The translations under genes and the position numbers were made by a program. This document shows positions 25,034 through 37,169 of a DNA stretch of 64,000 nucleotides, one piece after another. Positions within the stretch are counted from its first letter, which is position 1. Each line of letters begins with the position of its first letter. Source of the stretch: Rhizophagus irregularis (taxonomy: Eukaryota > Glomeromycota > Glomeromycetes > Glomerales > Glomeraceae); NCBI RefSeq assembly GCF_026210795.1, contig NC_089429.1, positions 2,232,001-2,296,000 of the forward strand, read 5' to 3'. Below the pieces are notes generated by a model, which was not told the origin of the DNA, did no database searches, and saw nothing but the letters and a program-made list of their open reading frames with translations.

Positions 25034-25999
25034 GTGAAAAGAGTACAAGCGCGACAACGACTTCGGAATGGATATAATTTTAACGAGGAAAAAGTCACTG
25101 CATTAATCCCTTTTCAGAAAGGTATTCGGAGCAAAAGTGGAGTCGCACCTAATACTCCTGCTACCTCTTCCTCCGGTCAAGAAGTGAAATCGGAAGGAGG
25201 CGCAGTGAAATTTATGTCAAGTTTCGCAAGAAGAGTCTATTGAGGAGTTGGCTCAGCGTATTGTTCAGGACAACCTTAGTGAAATGGAAGTAAAAGCAAA
25301 ATGCAAGGTCTTAGTTGAATCAGCCTCAAGTGCTAGTTCTGCCTAGAGAATTACGCAAGCCTAACGCTTCAGATCCTAATACAACCCGTTTAACTAATGA
25401 AAACCAAAAAGAAAAGAGGAGCGCTTACGTCGCGAAAATAGGGACATTAATTATCCGGACCATTTTGCGTTAGAATCAGTTAAGGAATATTAGATGGTTA
25501 TGATATATCTAATAAACCTGATTTACAGGCTCTTGCCGATGTAATGATAATGCTCTGTATCCGTCCTGCTGAAGTTAAAAGTTTAAGAATTTCGGATGGG
25601 AGCGTAACTGGCTGTGAAATATCGAGGTCAGGCAGACATTCCTCGTGCATTTAGATAAATGGAAAAAAATGAGGAGCGTGCCAGACAGTTACTTAAATGG
25701 ATAGATGCAATTTCATCTGGGCAGTTAAAAGATCCTGGTACGCCTGGTATTAAATGTTTTTGCGCATTCCTAAAAAAGTACGATTTACTCGATATTTACG
25801 AAATATAGGAGCTGTATTTGCAGTGGTAACACATGGAGCTACAAATTTATCGAACGCTATGACTATTGCATCCGAAGCTTTAAGGCATTGTCCTAGAAAC
25901 CATACCTCTCCTGCGAAAAATTATACTATAGTTAATTACAGACCTCGCGGAGTATCTTACGACCAAGCAAAGCCGTTCAAACTCTTTGACAACAACTAA
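25034..25999 (+). pseudogene. Decayed tyrosine-recombinase-like (Crypton-type) gene
   Basis: Codon-like segments run through three frames on the plus strand: VKRVQARQRLRNGYNF near 25035; DLQALADVMIMLCIRPAEV near 25520; KYRGQADIPRAF near 25615; ARQLLKWIDAISSGQLKDP near 25680; RYLRNIGAVFAVVTHGATN near 25790; HTSPAKNYTIVNYRPRG near 25900. The CIRPAE..LR segment resembles the first catalytic arginine region of tyrosine recombinases, and the HGA and NHTSP region is familiar from recombinase-like proteins abundant in Rhizophagus. Several frameshifts and stops make it non-functional. Base composition is less AT-rich than its surroundings. The family call is from memory of such proteins and is moderate. 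Confidence 0.6.
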
Positions 26000-26403
26000 T
26001 CATGACGAATTTTCCGTGACGAAAAATCAGCCGGGTGGGAATTTATTTTTTTCGAACAAGATATAGCATATATAACGCATTTATCTGTTTAGACATGCGG
26101 TTAGATCGAAGGAAGGAAGGAATCAAGCATTCATCTGATTGTAAATCCAGTGCGCCAGTGAAAAGATTAAAACTATTCTGCACAAAAAGCCCAAAAAGAG
26201 AGTCAGATTGTTAGAAGAGAATGTAGACTTTGTTAGAAAACCTGGTAGAAGAGTTATATTATATTGTGAAAACAAATTAAAGGACTCATATCAGATTTGA
26301 CAGGTTCGTCCGAAGAACACTCTGATGGTTTAGAAATACATGTAAAACGCTCTCATCCAAATAAGAAGTTTCAACCTCATAAACAGTGAATTTGGGGCAG
26401 TTA
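26000..26403. other. Tail of the recombinase relic
   Basis: Continues the mid-GC relic with short readable pieces but no open frame. It ends at the TTA-flanked miniature element. Confidence 0.35.
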
Positions 26404-27160
26404 GGCCACGCAAATTAATATTTTCGGTTCACATAACATTAAAATTTAAAATTGACCCGGGGACCCGGGTTTTATTTTTTATTAATCAAAAATTTTATTA
26501 TAAGTCACGTGATCGACTAGGTTATAATTAGATAATCTGTATTTAGGGATTTCGAAGATAATCAAATTTTTTCATTCCAGTTTGTTATTAAAAATGTCTA
26601 TCATACATGTGCGAATAAGTTACAACTCTGTAACTTTAAAAGGTTTACCAGTTGTAAAGGTAACAACTGGTATAAAATGCACAAAGTCCTCATAGCACAG
26701 ATGACTCTTTAAAAAATTATTTTCTATTGTTAAAGTTAATAATACCTTGACATGTAATAGTCCTATTGAAATTCCATATTATTCAAGTGGATTATTTAAA
26801 GAAGCACTTGTTTTAACTATGGGGCAGAATGTGAAGAATTATTGAGAGTATTTTCCATATTGTGAAGATTGTAGTGCGTACCATTGGAGATGATAAGATG
26901 AAGCTCAAGGATATGCTACTAAATTAAAGAGAGAAAGTAAAATGGAGAGGAATGGTCAGTTAAAATAAAAAGAGAAGGAGTAAAGAAAATAAATTTGTAA
27001 AGTCAAGTAACGTAATTACTATTCATAATAATTAAGATTTAACCAATAAAATTACTTTGAATTACGTGATAAAAATTTTACATATAAAAATTTTTTGGCC
27101 AAATTTTGAAAAAGCGACCCGGTTGGGTAAAATGAACCGAAAATATTAGTTTGCGTGGCC
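26404..27160. mobile_element. TTA-flanked inverted-repeat element (757 bp)
   Basis: The left end GGCCACGCAAATTAATATTT and right end are inverted copies over about 28 bp with one mismatch, continuing through TCGGTTCA. Both edges carry TTA (26401-26403, 27161-27163), the 3-bp target typical of PIF/Harbinger. Inside each end a CCCGG-rich word follows (gacccggggacccggg; acccggttgggt). No transposase frame. It interrupts the relic island. Confidence 0.7.
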
Positions 27161-27163
27161 TTA

Positions 27164-29059
27164 GTCCGAGACAAGTGTCCCTGGTCCGGAGAAGTGACGT
27201 GAACGTCATCGCCGGAGCATAATCTTGTTGAGCCGGAAGAATCCTGACCACAAGTCATGTGAGTTGGCTGTGTTTGTGCAACAGAAAAATTTCGAAAGAA
27301 ATAAATACGCTAACCGAAACCTTTTTCTTTTTTCCCCATACAAACGCGAGAAGAATGTGAAAATCTTTTCTTGCGTCACAGGACCTACCCTATAAGTTGA
27401 TACTGGCGGTAAAAGCATATGCTATGAAAGGCTGAGAACTTCGCAATTCCGAGATCGCCAGGCGTAAAACTAAGTTTGAGTCTTCCAGTAGTGATCGCTA
27501 AACTAAAAGGAACCAAGATTCGATTTCATGTACTTTCAAAGGTTCCTTGACATCATACAATAGCGATAATCATCTTCCTTACAGTATCTTCTGCGATCGG
27601 TCCTTTTATTTTTCCGCGGACAACAGTAACGAGATATAAAGCGTAAAAGGACTGGTAGAAGTTCAGCAAACCTTCCCGCGAAAAAATAAAGTGCGTATAT
27701 CATTTATTATCTCCTCCCTTTGGTCGTCGTTCATGAAGATATTAATGGAAGACTGCAAGACTCTACTCTGAATCTAAATTTTTGTGACGCAACGGCTAAA
27801 AATTTGGGCAAGATGTCTGATATTATTCTCGTCTTATTATTCCTTGTGGTAACTTCATGGTCTTACGATCGATAAAGCTACGCAGAGAGTTACAGTTGGA
27901 AGAGTCAAACAGTTAACGCACTTGAAACTGCAATTCAAAGCAAATTGGAGACACCCTTTAATAATGTTCGCTTGGATTCATCAAACTTCCGATGAGGCGC
28001 TTATGCAACCGCAGGCCTTGATTTCCTCTTTTTTTGGACTATTACCATATTGTCGAACGTCCCCTGACAGAACAGTTTTCTGTATTGTATAATGCTAGTA
28101 ATCGACTCGTTAAACGAAGAACTTATTTGCATCACTGAAGGAAGCAGAATCAGGAAGCCAGCCTTAGGTATCATGCAAAATGTGATGCAACTCGATAGCT
28201 CCTACCACACGAACAAGAAAAAAACGAATGGCTTCCACCGCTTTCGATAACGATTTTTGATTACCTCTATGGGATCGTAACCACAGCCACGGATCTTCAT
28301 CATGTACACGCCAGAAAGAATTTATTGCACAAAAGCCACTTCGTCGGGCGTTAAAAAGGTTATGGAAGTGATCGTAGGTTTATTGAAGGATAGGGTAGAG
28401 GTTGATGACACCCTGATGCTAAGAGAGCTAGGACAGAAAATAAATTAAGGAATGGTTAGGTAGTCCGCTATAATTAGTATAGACATCATTGTTCGCATGT
28501 ATTATGGGCGTTGACCCGATTATCTCTGTATTAATAAAGCGAGTCTTTACATCTATTTACCACATAACATTGAACACTTAACATTTCCTGTCGTGTACAA
28601 AAATATTATCAATCACGTCATCTGAGCTGAGTTTCTACATTGATTATCAGATTCAACTATATCTGATTATGTGGCTTTATAAAAACGACATTTGTAAGAT
28701 ATGCAAAATATTATATTGAACGAAAATATTTAACAACATGAATTCTTCTATATACCCCGGATACAACGGTGAGCCTTATAGCTTCTTTAATAACATTCAT
28801 TCGGTTTCTAATCAAACTTTCTACTTTTTGGTTCTCGCTTCTTATATGAACTGGCTATGTACCTTCTTTACCACCAAATAAAAAATTTTGCGCACTCCTA
28901 GCAAGTAACAATATCTTTCTTATGACCGGTAAACACTGAACGTACGAGTTATAAAAAAAGATTTGCAGACATATTGGGGTTATCGAAGAACACTGAAAGG
29001 TAAAACGAAAGCGAGATGAAGAAAAAGAAATAACCCATCATCAAAACGTTTCCGATCCG
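27164..29059. other. Relic island without intact genes
   Basis: GC content is visibly higher than in flanking DNA. There are short codon-like pieces; the clearest is a 48-residue frame at 28302-28448 (+) reading YTPERIYCTKATSSGVKKV and VGLLKDRVEVDDTLM, probably the end of a dead gene. Another short frame opens at 28738 (MNSSIYPGYNGEPYSF). Neither is recognised. The stretch looks like decayed mobile or effector-gene DNA. Confidence 0.4.
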
Positions 29060-29700
29060 TTATTTCTCTTACTTATCTCATCCAAGGAAATACAATAGCA
29101 GATGCCTTCGGAGTCGATATTGAGAAGAGTAAATCTATTAGCAAGCTTAAAGACATTATCAAGAAAAAGAATACACAAACATTTGCTAACTTTGATGCAA
29201 AGGACATTAAGCTATGGAAGGCAATAATTCCCGACGATCATATCGATCAGTTGAGAACTCTTACACTCCAGCACAAAGACGAACTCTTTGCAATGAAAAG
29301 ATTTCGAAATACTTCCCTTTTATACCTCCCGAGGAGCATATTCATGTTGTCGTAAAGTCCCCACGTAAATATCAGTTACAGTATACGAATTTTACATTTA
29401 TTCGCCCTGTATTATTCATATAACATGTCTTCGTTTTCCAGTTCTTAGTCTGAAAGAGGCGTTGACATGTATTCCGCCACCAATTACGTATTCTCCAAAA
29501 TGTACAAAGTCGGAAAAAAAAACTACTAAAGTAAATTGAGATCCACCTACAAGAATATTTCTATGGAGACTTTTTTGATGAAGTTAATCAATTCCATTTC
29601 GACAAACAGCCAGATAAAGTGGTATTTATAAGGAAGGATTTTTACTATAGTTTTAGTCAGTCTCTTGACTCAAGACCAAAGAAAATGGAAAGAAAAATTA
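29060..29700 (+). pseudogene. Decayed Crinkler-like (CRN) effector header
   Basis: Plus-strand frame from about 29068 reads LTYLIQGNTIADAFGVDIEK, then KDIIKKKNTQTFANFDAKDI and KLWKAIIPDDHIDQL. This is the layout of the ubiquitin-like CRN header found in oomycete and Rhizophagus Crinkler proteins (.F.V.I.....V..LK..I..K....F....A..L.LWKV.I). After HKDELFAM the frame shifts by one base near 29305 to ISKYFPFIPPEEHIHVVVKS, a common continuation of these headers. Later pieces (IPPPITYSPKCTKSEKK near 29470; FHFDKQPDKVVFIRKDF near 29590) lie in other frames. The gene is dead here; no effector domain was recognised. Confidence 0.6.
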
Positions 29701-31267
29701 GTAGCAATAAATTAGGAAAAAAGAGAGCTTAACAGTTAATTCTGTTCTCTCATATTAACAATAAATAAACAATAAAACTTGTATCAAATATTTTAAAAAA
29801 TCTAAACCAATCAATGTACTTAATTTTATTTAACTAATAACTAATAAAGTTCTTATTCTAAATAACCAAAATCCTTGTCGGGAAAGACGAGTGGCAACAG
29901 TCTTTCGCACGACAACGTCAATTTCGGTCACACGTTCCATACTTCGGTTGCTCATAACGCAAATAAAACCCTTCAGGTGCAAAGCGTTGAAAAAAGTTTA
30001 AATAAAAAATAATTTATTTGGATAAAAAGCGTCAGACGCACGCAGAACATGGTGTCCTTATATCCTTCGAAGTGGTGCGGTTTGCAATGAGGGGTGCTCC
30101 CGACCGGAAGGATGCAAAACCTGCGGTGAATTGACGGCTTCACAAGTATGGCGCATGCAATAAGCATGCAGGGAAATATTCAGAATCAAAACTTTTATTA
30201 TCGGAAGAAACTAGCCGAGATGGATGCGCAGTTAATGGTGCATCTGGAGACACCTTACGCAATACATCCGCGCAAAATCTAGAAGCAAAAGGCCAAATTG
30301 TGCAAGTTTGAGGTGCGTAATAGTTTTGATCACGATTTTTGGGCGACCCAAGACGCTGAAATTTGCGGGATCAGAAATTTCGGTCACATGATTTTTTTGT
30401 CGTCTCTAGCGTCCCTAAGAGGCCATTTCTGGATGTTTCTAGTAAAAATTCCAACTGGAGACGCATCTGGAAACGCCTTTTCATAACTCCTTTGGCTTCT
30501 AAGCGCGAATTGAGTCGTTCAAGGTGGGTGGCACCGTGTCTAGTAAATTTCTCGATCGGAAAAATAAATCCGACTACCGGGTGACGCTGAGGTAGTCAAT
30601 TTTATGTGCCTCTCTGGACGATCAACAAATCAGCAAGAGACTAAAAAAAAAATCATATTGTAAAATAAAGTCGCTTAAACTTTGAGGCCTTGATTAAATT
30701 TTGAAAGCTAGATTTATATAAATGAGCATCGGTTTGCAAGGCTAATAAAAAAAAGACATTACCTCCAGTTTTCATGTAATCAAAGCTTTAACCGAACCGA
30801 CAGAAAACCGTAAAATCAAACTATATTAGACATAATTTTTTATATCAAAATATTATTTACTATGATACTTTTAGATTATATAATTAAAATCGTATAAAAT
30901 CAACGGTCAACCAACAGCATTACGATTTTGTTTTATTAAAATTTTCATAGCTCACTTAACTAAAATTTAATTGGGTATAAAAATAATTTAATAGAGCTGT
31001 AAAGCGGAAGAATAATTTGATAAATTGTTTACCGGTAGATGATAACGAATCTAACAAAGCTTATTATCAATGGAAGTGAGGTGATAATTTGATCTTTAGA
31101 GTTTTACAGTTAAAAAATATCGTATATTTTATTAATTTTGTAATAAGTACTAACGGAGAGTGAACGTTTTAATTTCCTGAATTTATATTTAATATTGCAC
31201 AAACTAAGATTCAGACGTATTTAACGTATTTACAGCGATAAATTTTTAATTTCATTGAAATTAAGAT
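29701..31267. other. Intergenic with mid-GC repeat-like DNA
   Basis: 29870-30620 is GC-richer (aatttcggtcacatg, gcgacccaagacgctg, tctggaaacgcc) with no sustained frame, probably part of a dispersed repeat. 30640-31267 is ordinary AT-rich DNA, including the 3' flank of the BTB-TLDc gene. Confidence 0.35.
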
Positions 31268-32802
31268 TTATTTTTTTTTAATGATTTGAAATACTTCATA
31301 ATCTTCTATTAGAAATTTATCTTCACTGTCTCTTATCTTTTTCTCATAATATTTTTGTTTACAGTAAACCACATTAAAATTTAATCCAGCTGCTAATGAA
31401 CCTGATGGATCTAATGAAATTTTTGAACCTATTTTAAGGTCGCCAAAACATGGACCTGCACCTATGTGGCAAACTATTGCTTTATCTATATCTTCTACAT
31501 TACTTAAGAATGCATTTTCAAGATTACTCTTACTTTTAAAAGAAAATAAAAAACTATATTGAGTTTGAATCCAACCACTAACAGAATCCCATGTTAAAGG
31601 ATTATATCCACCAACAATTTCTTCTGTTCCTTTTATTTTAAGAAAAGTGACAGTATTATTCTTATGATCACATAATTCATGAAATTCTTTAGGTTTAAAT
31701 CCATCTCTACTTCCTCTTAACAGAAGCTTAAATTCGTATGGTAAATATAATTCTCTCAAATATGTAAATTTACTATTATTATCCAATTTATTAATCCATC
31801 TTGAAACAATTGAAATAATATTTAAATTAACAATTTTTGAATCAATAGTCATATCTGTTTTTATATTTCTTGGAAGTGAAATATTATCATCATAACTTGA
31901 TTCATAATCAGGATCCATATAAGAGTTTAATAAATCATTATAAAGTTGATGATTTAAAAGTTTTTTATAAGGACTTACTTTATGTAAGAATTCTTTAGAT
32001 GATAAACTATAAAATCTAATCAAAGGTATACAATTCTTTAAAGTATTTTCCATCGCATTGAAATCATCATCCATCCAAGTATCAGAATCTGCATTAAGCG
32101 TAGGATTTTGTGTAATTCCCCATTGTAATACATGTTCCCAAATTTCAACTTCTTTCATTTGTAAATCATCTCTTTTAATAATTGGAACTAATAATTTTTC
32201 AGGAATTGAAGTGAAATCAGTTGAATTAAATAATTTTTCTGGTGAATCAGCAATAATATTTAAACAATAATTTTGGAGTTCAGAAAAATTATTAGATTTA
32301 AAACTTGTTCGATGTGTTAATTCAAAATGTTGTTCTATCCACTCGGATTCGTTTAAAATTAAGTAATTTTGTAAATGACCAACTAATTCCTGAAGAAGTA
32401 GTTCATCTGCAGCTACTAAAATTTTAAGAATATCTGAAGTTTTCAACTCGTCTAACGAAAGAATACCACCATAAATATACCTATATATTAAAAAATTTTT
32501 TTTAATTAAAAAACTCTTTATTAGACGAGTAATTGTAATTAACGTTACCTTAAAATAATTTGAAAGATTTCTGATGATATATTTGGTAATTTAATATGAG
32601 ATAGGACATTATTATTTTTTTTATTTGAAGCTAAAGTTCTTCGTAAATATGGAGAACGGTAATATAATATATTCATATGTGCACGAAATATTTTAACGTT
32701 AGGATCTTCACCGACTTCAATCGTAATATCATAATATTCACTATCATCATCTAATAATTCAATGTAATTTTGACTTAGTTTTGAAAAAAATTCCGATGTC
32801 AT
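31268..32802 (-). CDS. BTB-BACK-TLDc domain protein
   Basis: 488 residues from two minus-strand exons, 32802-32549 and 32480-31268; the 68-nt intron splits an Arg codon in phase 2. Residues 1-110: BTB/POZ fold (YYDITIEVGEDPNVKIFRAH, SPYLRRTL, LPNISSEIFQIILRYIYGG). Then a BACK-like helical region (LQNYCLNIIADSPEKLF, WEHVLQWGI). The C-terminal part is a TLDc domain (ELYLPYEFKLLLRGSRDGF, FHELCDHKNNTVTFLKIKG, EEIVGGYNPLTW, FCIGAGP-like HIGAGPCFG). Such proteins are a large Rhizophagus family. BTB domains commonly pair with cullin-3 and TLDc domains with V-ATPase or oxidative-stress functions in other eukaryotes; the function here is inferred only. It is divergent with the F-box gene at 33261. Confidence 0.9.
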
Positions 32803-33260
32803 TTTTTAAGTGGGAAAGAGAATGTAGATATGTTATGTAGTGTAACCATTACTACAGGTAGATTCTATAAAGAAAAAATTTTTTATTATTGTGCGACTTA
32901 CAACGTCACGAGTTAATTTTACTGTGTTATAGTTTGTTTGTTTTCAGTGCCAATTTAAGTTTTTGATACGTAAAATACTTTCCTTTATTTTAAAAAAGTG
33001 GTTGTACGACTTGTATGTGTACATCATAATTAATACATGCAGATGACCGATGCTAATCCTGATTTATAGCTAATTATGTTTATTGTGTTAGGGGTAATCA
33101 TTTGATGATCGACATAATGCAAAATTCGGGAGTTTATTTTATTTCCCCGAAAAAAAAGGCAAAAGTTAAATTTAAAAAAAAAATTCAAACATTCCCCTAC
33201 TTTTTTCTCTCTCTCTTTTCTTTATTACATTTTCTTTTTTTTTTAAAAAAAAAATAAAAT
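32803..33260. promoter_or_regulatory. Divergent intergenic promoter region
   Basis: This 458-bp stretch separates the BTB-TLDc gene (-) from the F-box gene (+) and must hold both promoters. A pyrimidine tract (tttttctctctctctttt) lies just before the F-box ATG; a similar tract precedes the dead F-box copy at 40605. No factor site can be named. Confidence 0.5.
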
Positions 33261-34991
33261 ATGACATGTTCAAAAATATTTTCAGGAGATTTACCTGAAT
33301 TAATAAACGAAGTTATAAAATATTTTCGTCATGATTATAAAACATTACATTCATGTATATTGGTTAATAGATTATGGTGTCGTCTAGCAATTCCATTATT
33401 ATGGGAAGATCCATTTTCAATAAAACTTCCTAAAAATTATCGTTTTATTGAAATTTATTTAAATAATAATTTAAATGAAGAAGATAAAACAAAATTAAAT
33501 GAATATGGTATTAATTATAATAAATTATTATTACCATCAAATACATCAAATAATTCATTATTTAATTATCCTAATTTTATTAAATGTTTAAATACATGGA
33601 AAATAATATTTTCTATTGAACAATGGATTTTAACTATTATAAATGTTAAAGCAGGATTACAATCCACCAATTATTTTTTAAAAAATATGTATCCAAATAA
33701 TTTTGATCAAAAATTAAATTCTTCAAGATTAATTTATAAATTATTATTTAAAATATTTATTGAAAATGAAGTAAAATTACATACTTTTGAAGTTATTGTT
33801 GTTAGAGATATTGATCATGATTGTTTTAATGATGCTTTTAATTTAATTTTACAAAATCAAGATTTTATTTTTAATATAAAAAATTTAAAACTTCAAAGAA
33901 TTGCAAATGGATCAAAAATTTTCCCTTTTTTAAAATTTTTATATTCAAATTGTAATTCAATTAATTCACTTTATTTTCAATTCCCAAGATTTAATAATAA
34001 TAATTTATTAACTGAAGATTATTTATTAAAAATAATTAATTCACAAAAAAATCTTAAAAAAATTTCTTTTGAACGTAATTATTTATTTAAAGGAAAATTT
34101 TTTTTATCATTAAAAAATTCAAATTGTTCAAATACTTTAAATACCATCATATTTTATAGGATAGATTTTAAAAAAATCATCATTTCAAATGAAGAATTTG
34201 AAAATTTAAATGTTTTAGAATCAATTCATATACTTTATTGTTATTCTTTAAATTCAGATTTTATTCAACAAATTATTAATCTTAAAAAACCATTTAAATT
34301 AAAATCTTTATTTATGGATATTATGTTACAAATTGATTCTTTAAATTTATTATTACAAAAATCTGGTTCTTATTTAGAAAATATTGGTTTTGGCTCTTCT
34401 ATAAGTAATGAATTAAGAAAACAATTTGATTTATTTATGAAATATTGTAAAAATATTAAATTTTTTGAATTACCAGGTTTTGATAATTTAAATATTTATT
34501 TATCTTTTGATTTAATTAAAATTCTTGATCAAAATCTTAATTATCTTTCTATAGATTTTCATTATTATCTTGATTATTATTATCATCATAATTTTTCAAA
34601 TGATGGTGATATGGAACCTAGTTCTATAGTATTATTAAATTTGGGTCAAATTCTTCCTCATAAGTTAGAATATTTAAATTTATCTCTTAAATTTGATTTA
34701 AATAATTTAGAAATATTTTTACAAAATTCTCAAAATACTTTTATTAAAAAATTATTAATTAGAAATAAAATGCAAGAAGGAAGTCTTAATATTTTACCTT
34801 ATATAAAGAAATATATTATGAAAAAAGAAAGGGTTAAATATTTAGCTATAATGGAAGTTTATTTTGAAAAAAGGGAAGATTTATCTTTTATGAAAGATGA
34901 GGTGAAAGAATTTGAATCTTATAATATTAAAGTTCAAAATTATGATGATTTATATATTCAAGTTTATGATTTGATAAAAGAGATGGATTAG
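33261..34991 (+). CDS. F-box/LRR-like protein
   Basis: Single-exon, 576 residues. MTCSKIFSGDLPELINEVIKYF, then TLHSCILVNRLWCRLAIPLLW form the F-box (residues 1-50), expected to bind Skp1. The rest is Leu/Ile/Asn-rich with irregular LRR-like turns (NIKNLKLQRI, KNLKKISFERNYL, LEYLNLSLKFDL). No intron. Codon use is extremely AT-biased, with long poly-Asn/Leu/Lys stretches. A decayed second copy lies at 40605-42220. The target protein is unknown. Confidence 0.87.
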   Translation: MTCSKIFSGDLPELINEVIKYFRHDYKTLHSCILVNRLWCRLAIPLLWEDPFSIKLPKNYRFIEIYLNNNLNEEDKTKLNEYGINYNKLLLPSNTSNNSLFNYPNFIKCLNTWKIIFSIEQWILTIINVKAGLQSTNYFLKNMYPNNFDQKLNSSRLIYKLLFKIFIENEVKLHTFEVIVVRDIDHDCFNDAFNLILQNQDFIFNIKNLKLQRIANGSKIFPFLKFLYSNCNSINSLYFQFPRFNNNNLLTEDYLLKIINSQKNLKKISFERNYLFKGKFFLSLKNSNCSNTLNTIIFYRIDFKKIIISNEEFENLNVLESIHILYCYSLNSDFIQQIINLKKPFKLKSLFMDIMLQIDSLNLLLQKSGSYLENIGFGSSISNELRKQFDLFMKYCKNIKFFELPGFDNLNIYLSFDLIKILDQNLNYLSIDFHYYLDYYYHHNFSNDGDMEPSSIVLLNLGQILPHKLEYLNLSLKFDLNNLEIFLQNSQNTFIKKLLIRNKMQEGSLNILPYIKKYIMKKERVKYLAIMEVYFEKREDLSFMKDEVKEFESYNIKVQNYDDLYIQVYDLIKEMD

Positions 34992-37169
34992 ATGTTTTAC
35001 TTTGCGTATTTTTGCAATTTAGTATTTCTTTTACTTATATAGAGAATTTCCATGTTACGCGTATATCGAGACTTTTTAAATTCAATTTAGCATAAATAAA
35101 TTTAGTATTTCTTTTTATCGTAATAAAGTATGTACTTTATAAGTTGATAGAAACCTGAGTTATTATTTAAATAAATAAAATTTGTAGTGAAATTAGAAAA
35201 CTTTATATGTCATAACATTTATTAATGACAACGAAAAATATATTTTTTGCTATAGACTGTTCTAATTAAAAAATAATTATAGCAAAGTCACATGGCCTTT
35301 AAGATTATTTAAAATTTCTTGGATAAAAATTTACTTCATACATCTTTAAAGAATAAATATTTACAGAAACTAAAAATAAGTTAACATATTAATCAAGGCG
35401 CCTACGAACTAGGCGGAAGATAGTTTTAGTCGTAATTCGTGAACTACTTTTCGACTACCAAAATATCGCTTATCACAAAATTACATACCAGTTAATTAAC
35501 CTGCTAATAAAAGTTTTTTTAATTTATTACGGATCAAAAAAAAAAATATTAAATTTTTTATAGGAAATACACGTACTTATTTATTAATATAAATGTATTA
35601 TAAAAGTGGTGAGATTGCGAATTCATTGGATTGGATCGGATAAAATTCAACCCAACCCATAGAGGCTCCATAGAGGATTAGATTTTTGAGAAAAATTTTT
35701 TGGTTAAAAAATTTATGTTAGTTATAAGCGGAGTGATGTCACTGATGTGGGTAGATAATTTAAATTAACTGGTTAATTTATCCGGTCAAATTATGTATCA
35801 TAAAGATTATGATAATATTATAGCGAACTAAAATTGTAACGGAGAAAATGTTTTTGTATATCCTTAATATATACAGTATGTTTTACATAATATAATTATA
35901 TTTCAACGAAAATTTTTATGGGTGCGTTTGCAAATTCAAATGGGTCTAGTACGATTGACTATATTGTACCACTGTAACGTCTGAAATTACCTAGTGAAAT
36001 TATTAATTTTGGGCGCAGTCTTGAACATGTCTGTTTTTAATTTACTGCGGTCCGGAATGACCATAATATTTTCATTGGTTATTTTATTATTTTATTTTTA
36101 TTGGTTATTTTATTTTATTATTATGGGACTACGTCCGCGATGACGTTAAACTAATTATTTTATTTGATCTATATAATTTTGCCAATTATATGAGATTTTG
36201 AAAAAGAGAAATTATTATTTTAATTGGTTATTTAATTTCCTTAAATATACTAGTTAAGTTTCATTTAGAAATGGGATTTAGAAATTATTTTCTTGAATTT
36301 TTCATTCTGTTATTTTTTTTTATTATGAAACTCGGGATTTGTTATAAATTTTATCGAATATAATAAAAGTTATTTTTGTAGCTAGTGGTGGCAAACGTCT
36401 TTATGACGGGCACAAGTCCTACACCACCTAAACTTCTTTAACCTTCGTGGTTAACCTTAACTGGTTCTAATAGTTGCGAGAATTCTATTTCGTAACATTT
36501 TTTAATGACGACAAAAATTATAAAGTGGACGGTCAAACTTTTGTAAATGTATTATACTCTTGATTTATTTCAGATTGAAGTAATTTCAAATTACTTCTTT
36601 TCGCTTAATACAGTATGTATTTTCTTCTCCAAAAGTAATCAAAAAGTAATCAAATTTTATCGAACATTACAATTTTAGATATATTATCTAAAATTTATGA
36701 CAAATAAATAAAATAAAATAAAAAACAAACGTCAAACATATATATTACAGTCAATTTTGATAAATAATAATTATGTAGTTGAATTTCAATTTTTTACTTA
36801 ATCTATGTACGTATTTCTTCCATTTTTAAATTTATCACATTTTATTTATAATAAATAATAAAGGAATGTGTTTACCAAAAAAAAAAAGAATTGTTCAATA
36901 ATTTGATTTTTTTTTTCCTGTTGTGCGACGACGGATTAGTCTATTCATCGACGGAGAATTGAGCTCCGAAAATTACTATATTAAGTTGTATAATGGCGGA
37001 TCGCCAACATACATAATTGTATTTTTTCTATAGACGTTTGCAATTTACCGTAATTTTTTCTAAATAGAATTTTCTAGAATTTCTTCATAAAATATAAATA
37101 CCGTCGTTTAATTTTTACATCCAAATTTGAAGCCACTTTCTTAAAATATTATATATGTGGAAATAAGCA
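34992..37169. other. AT-rich intergenic region upstream of kinase B
   Basis: No gene supported. A less AT-rich patch near 36380-36480 (gtggtggcaaacg, gggcacaagtcc) may be repeat debris. The last 100 bp resemble the upstream region of kinases A and C (atttcttcataaaatat). Confidence 0.4.

Noticed and set aside
29973-30584. Several overlapping 60-70 residue frames on both strands
   Set aside because: Frames in a mid-GC repeat-like stretch; no conserved motif, and both strands are equally open.
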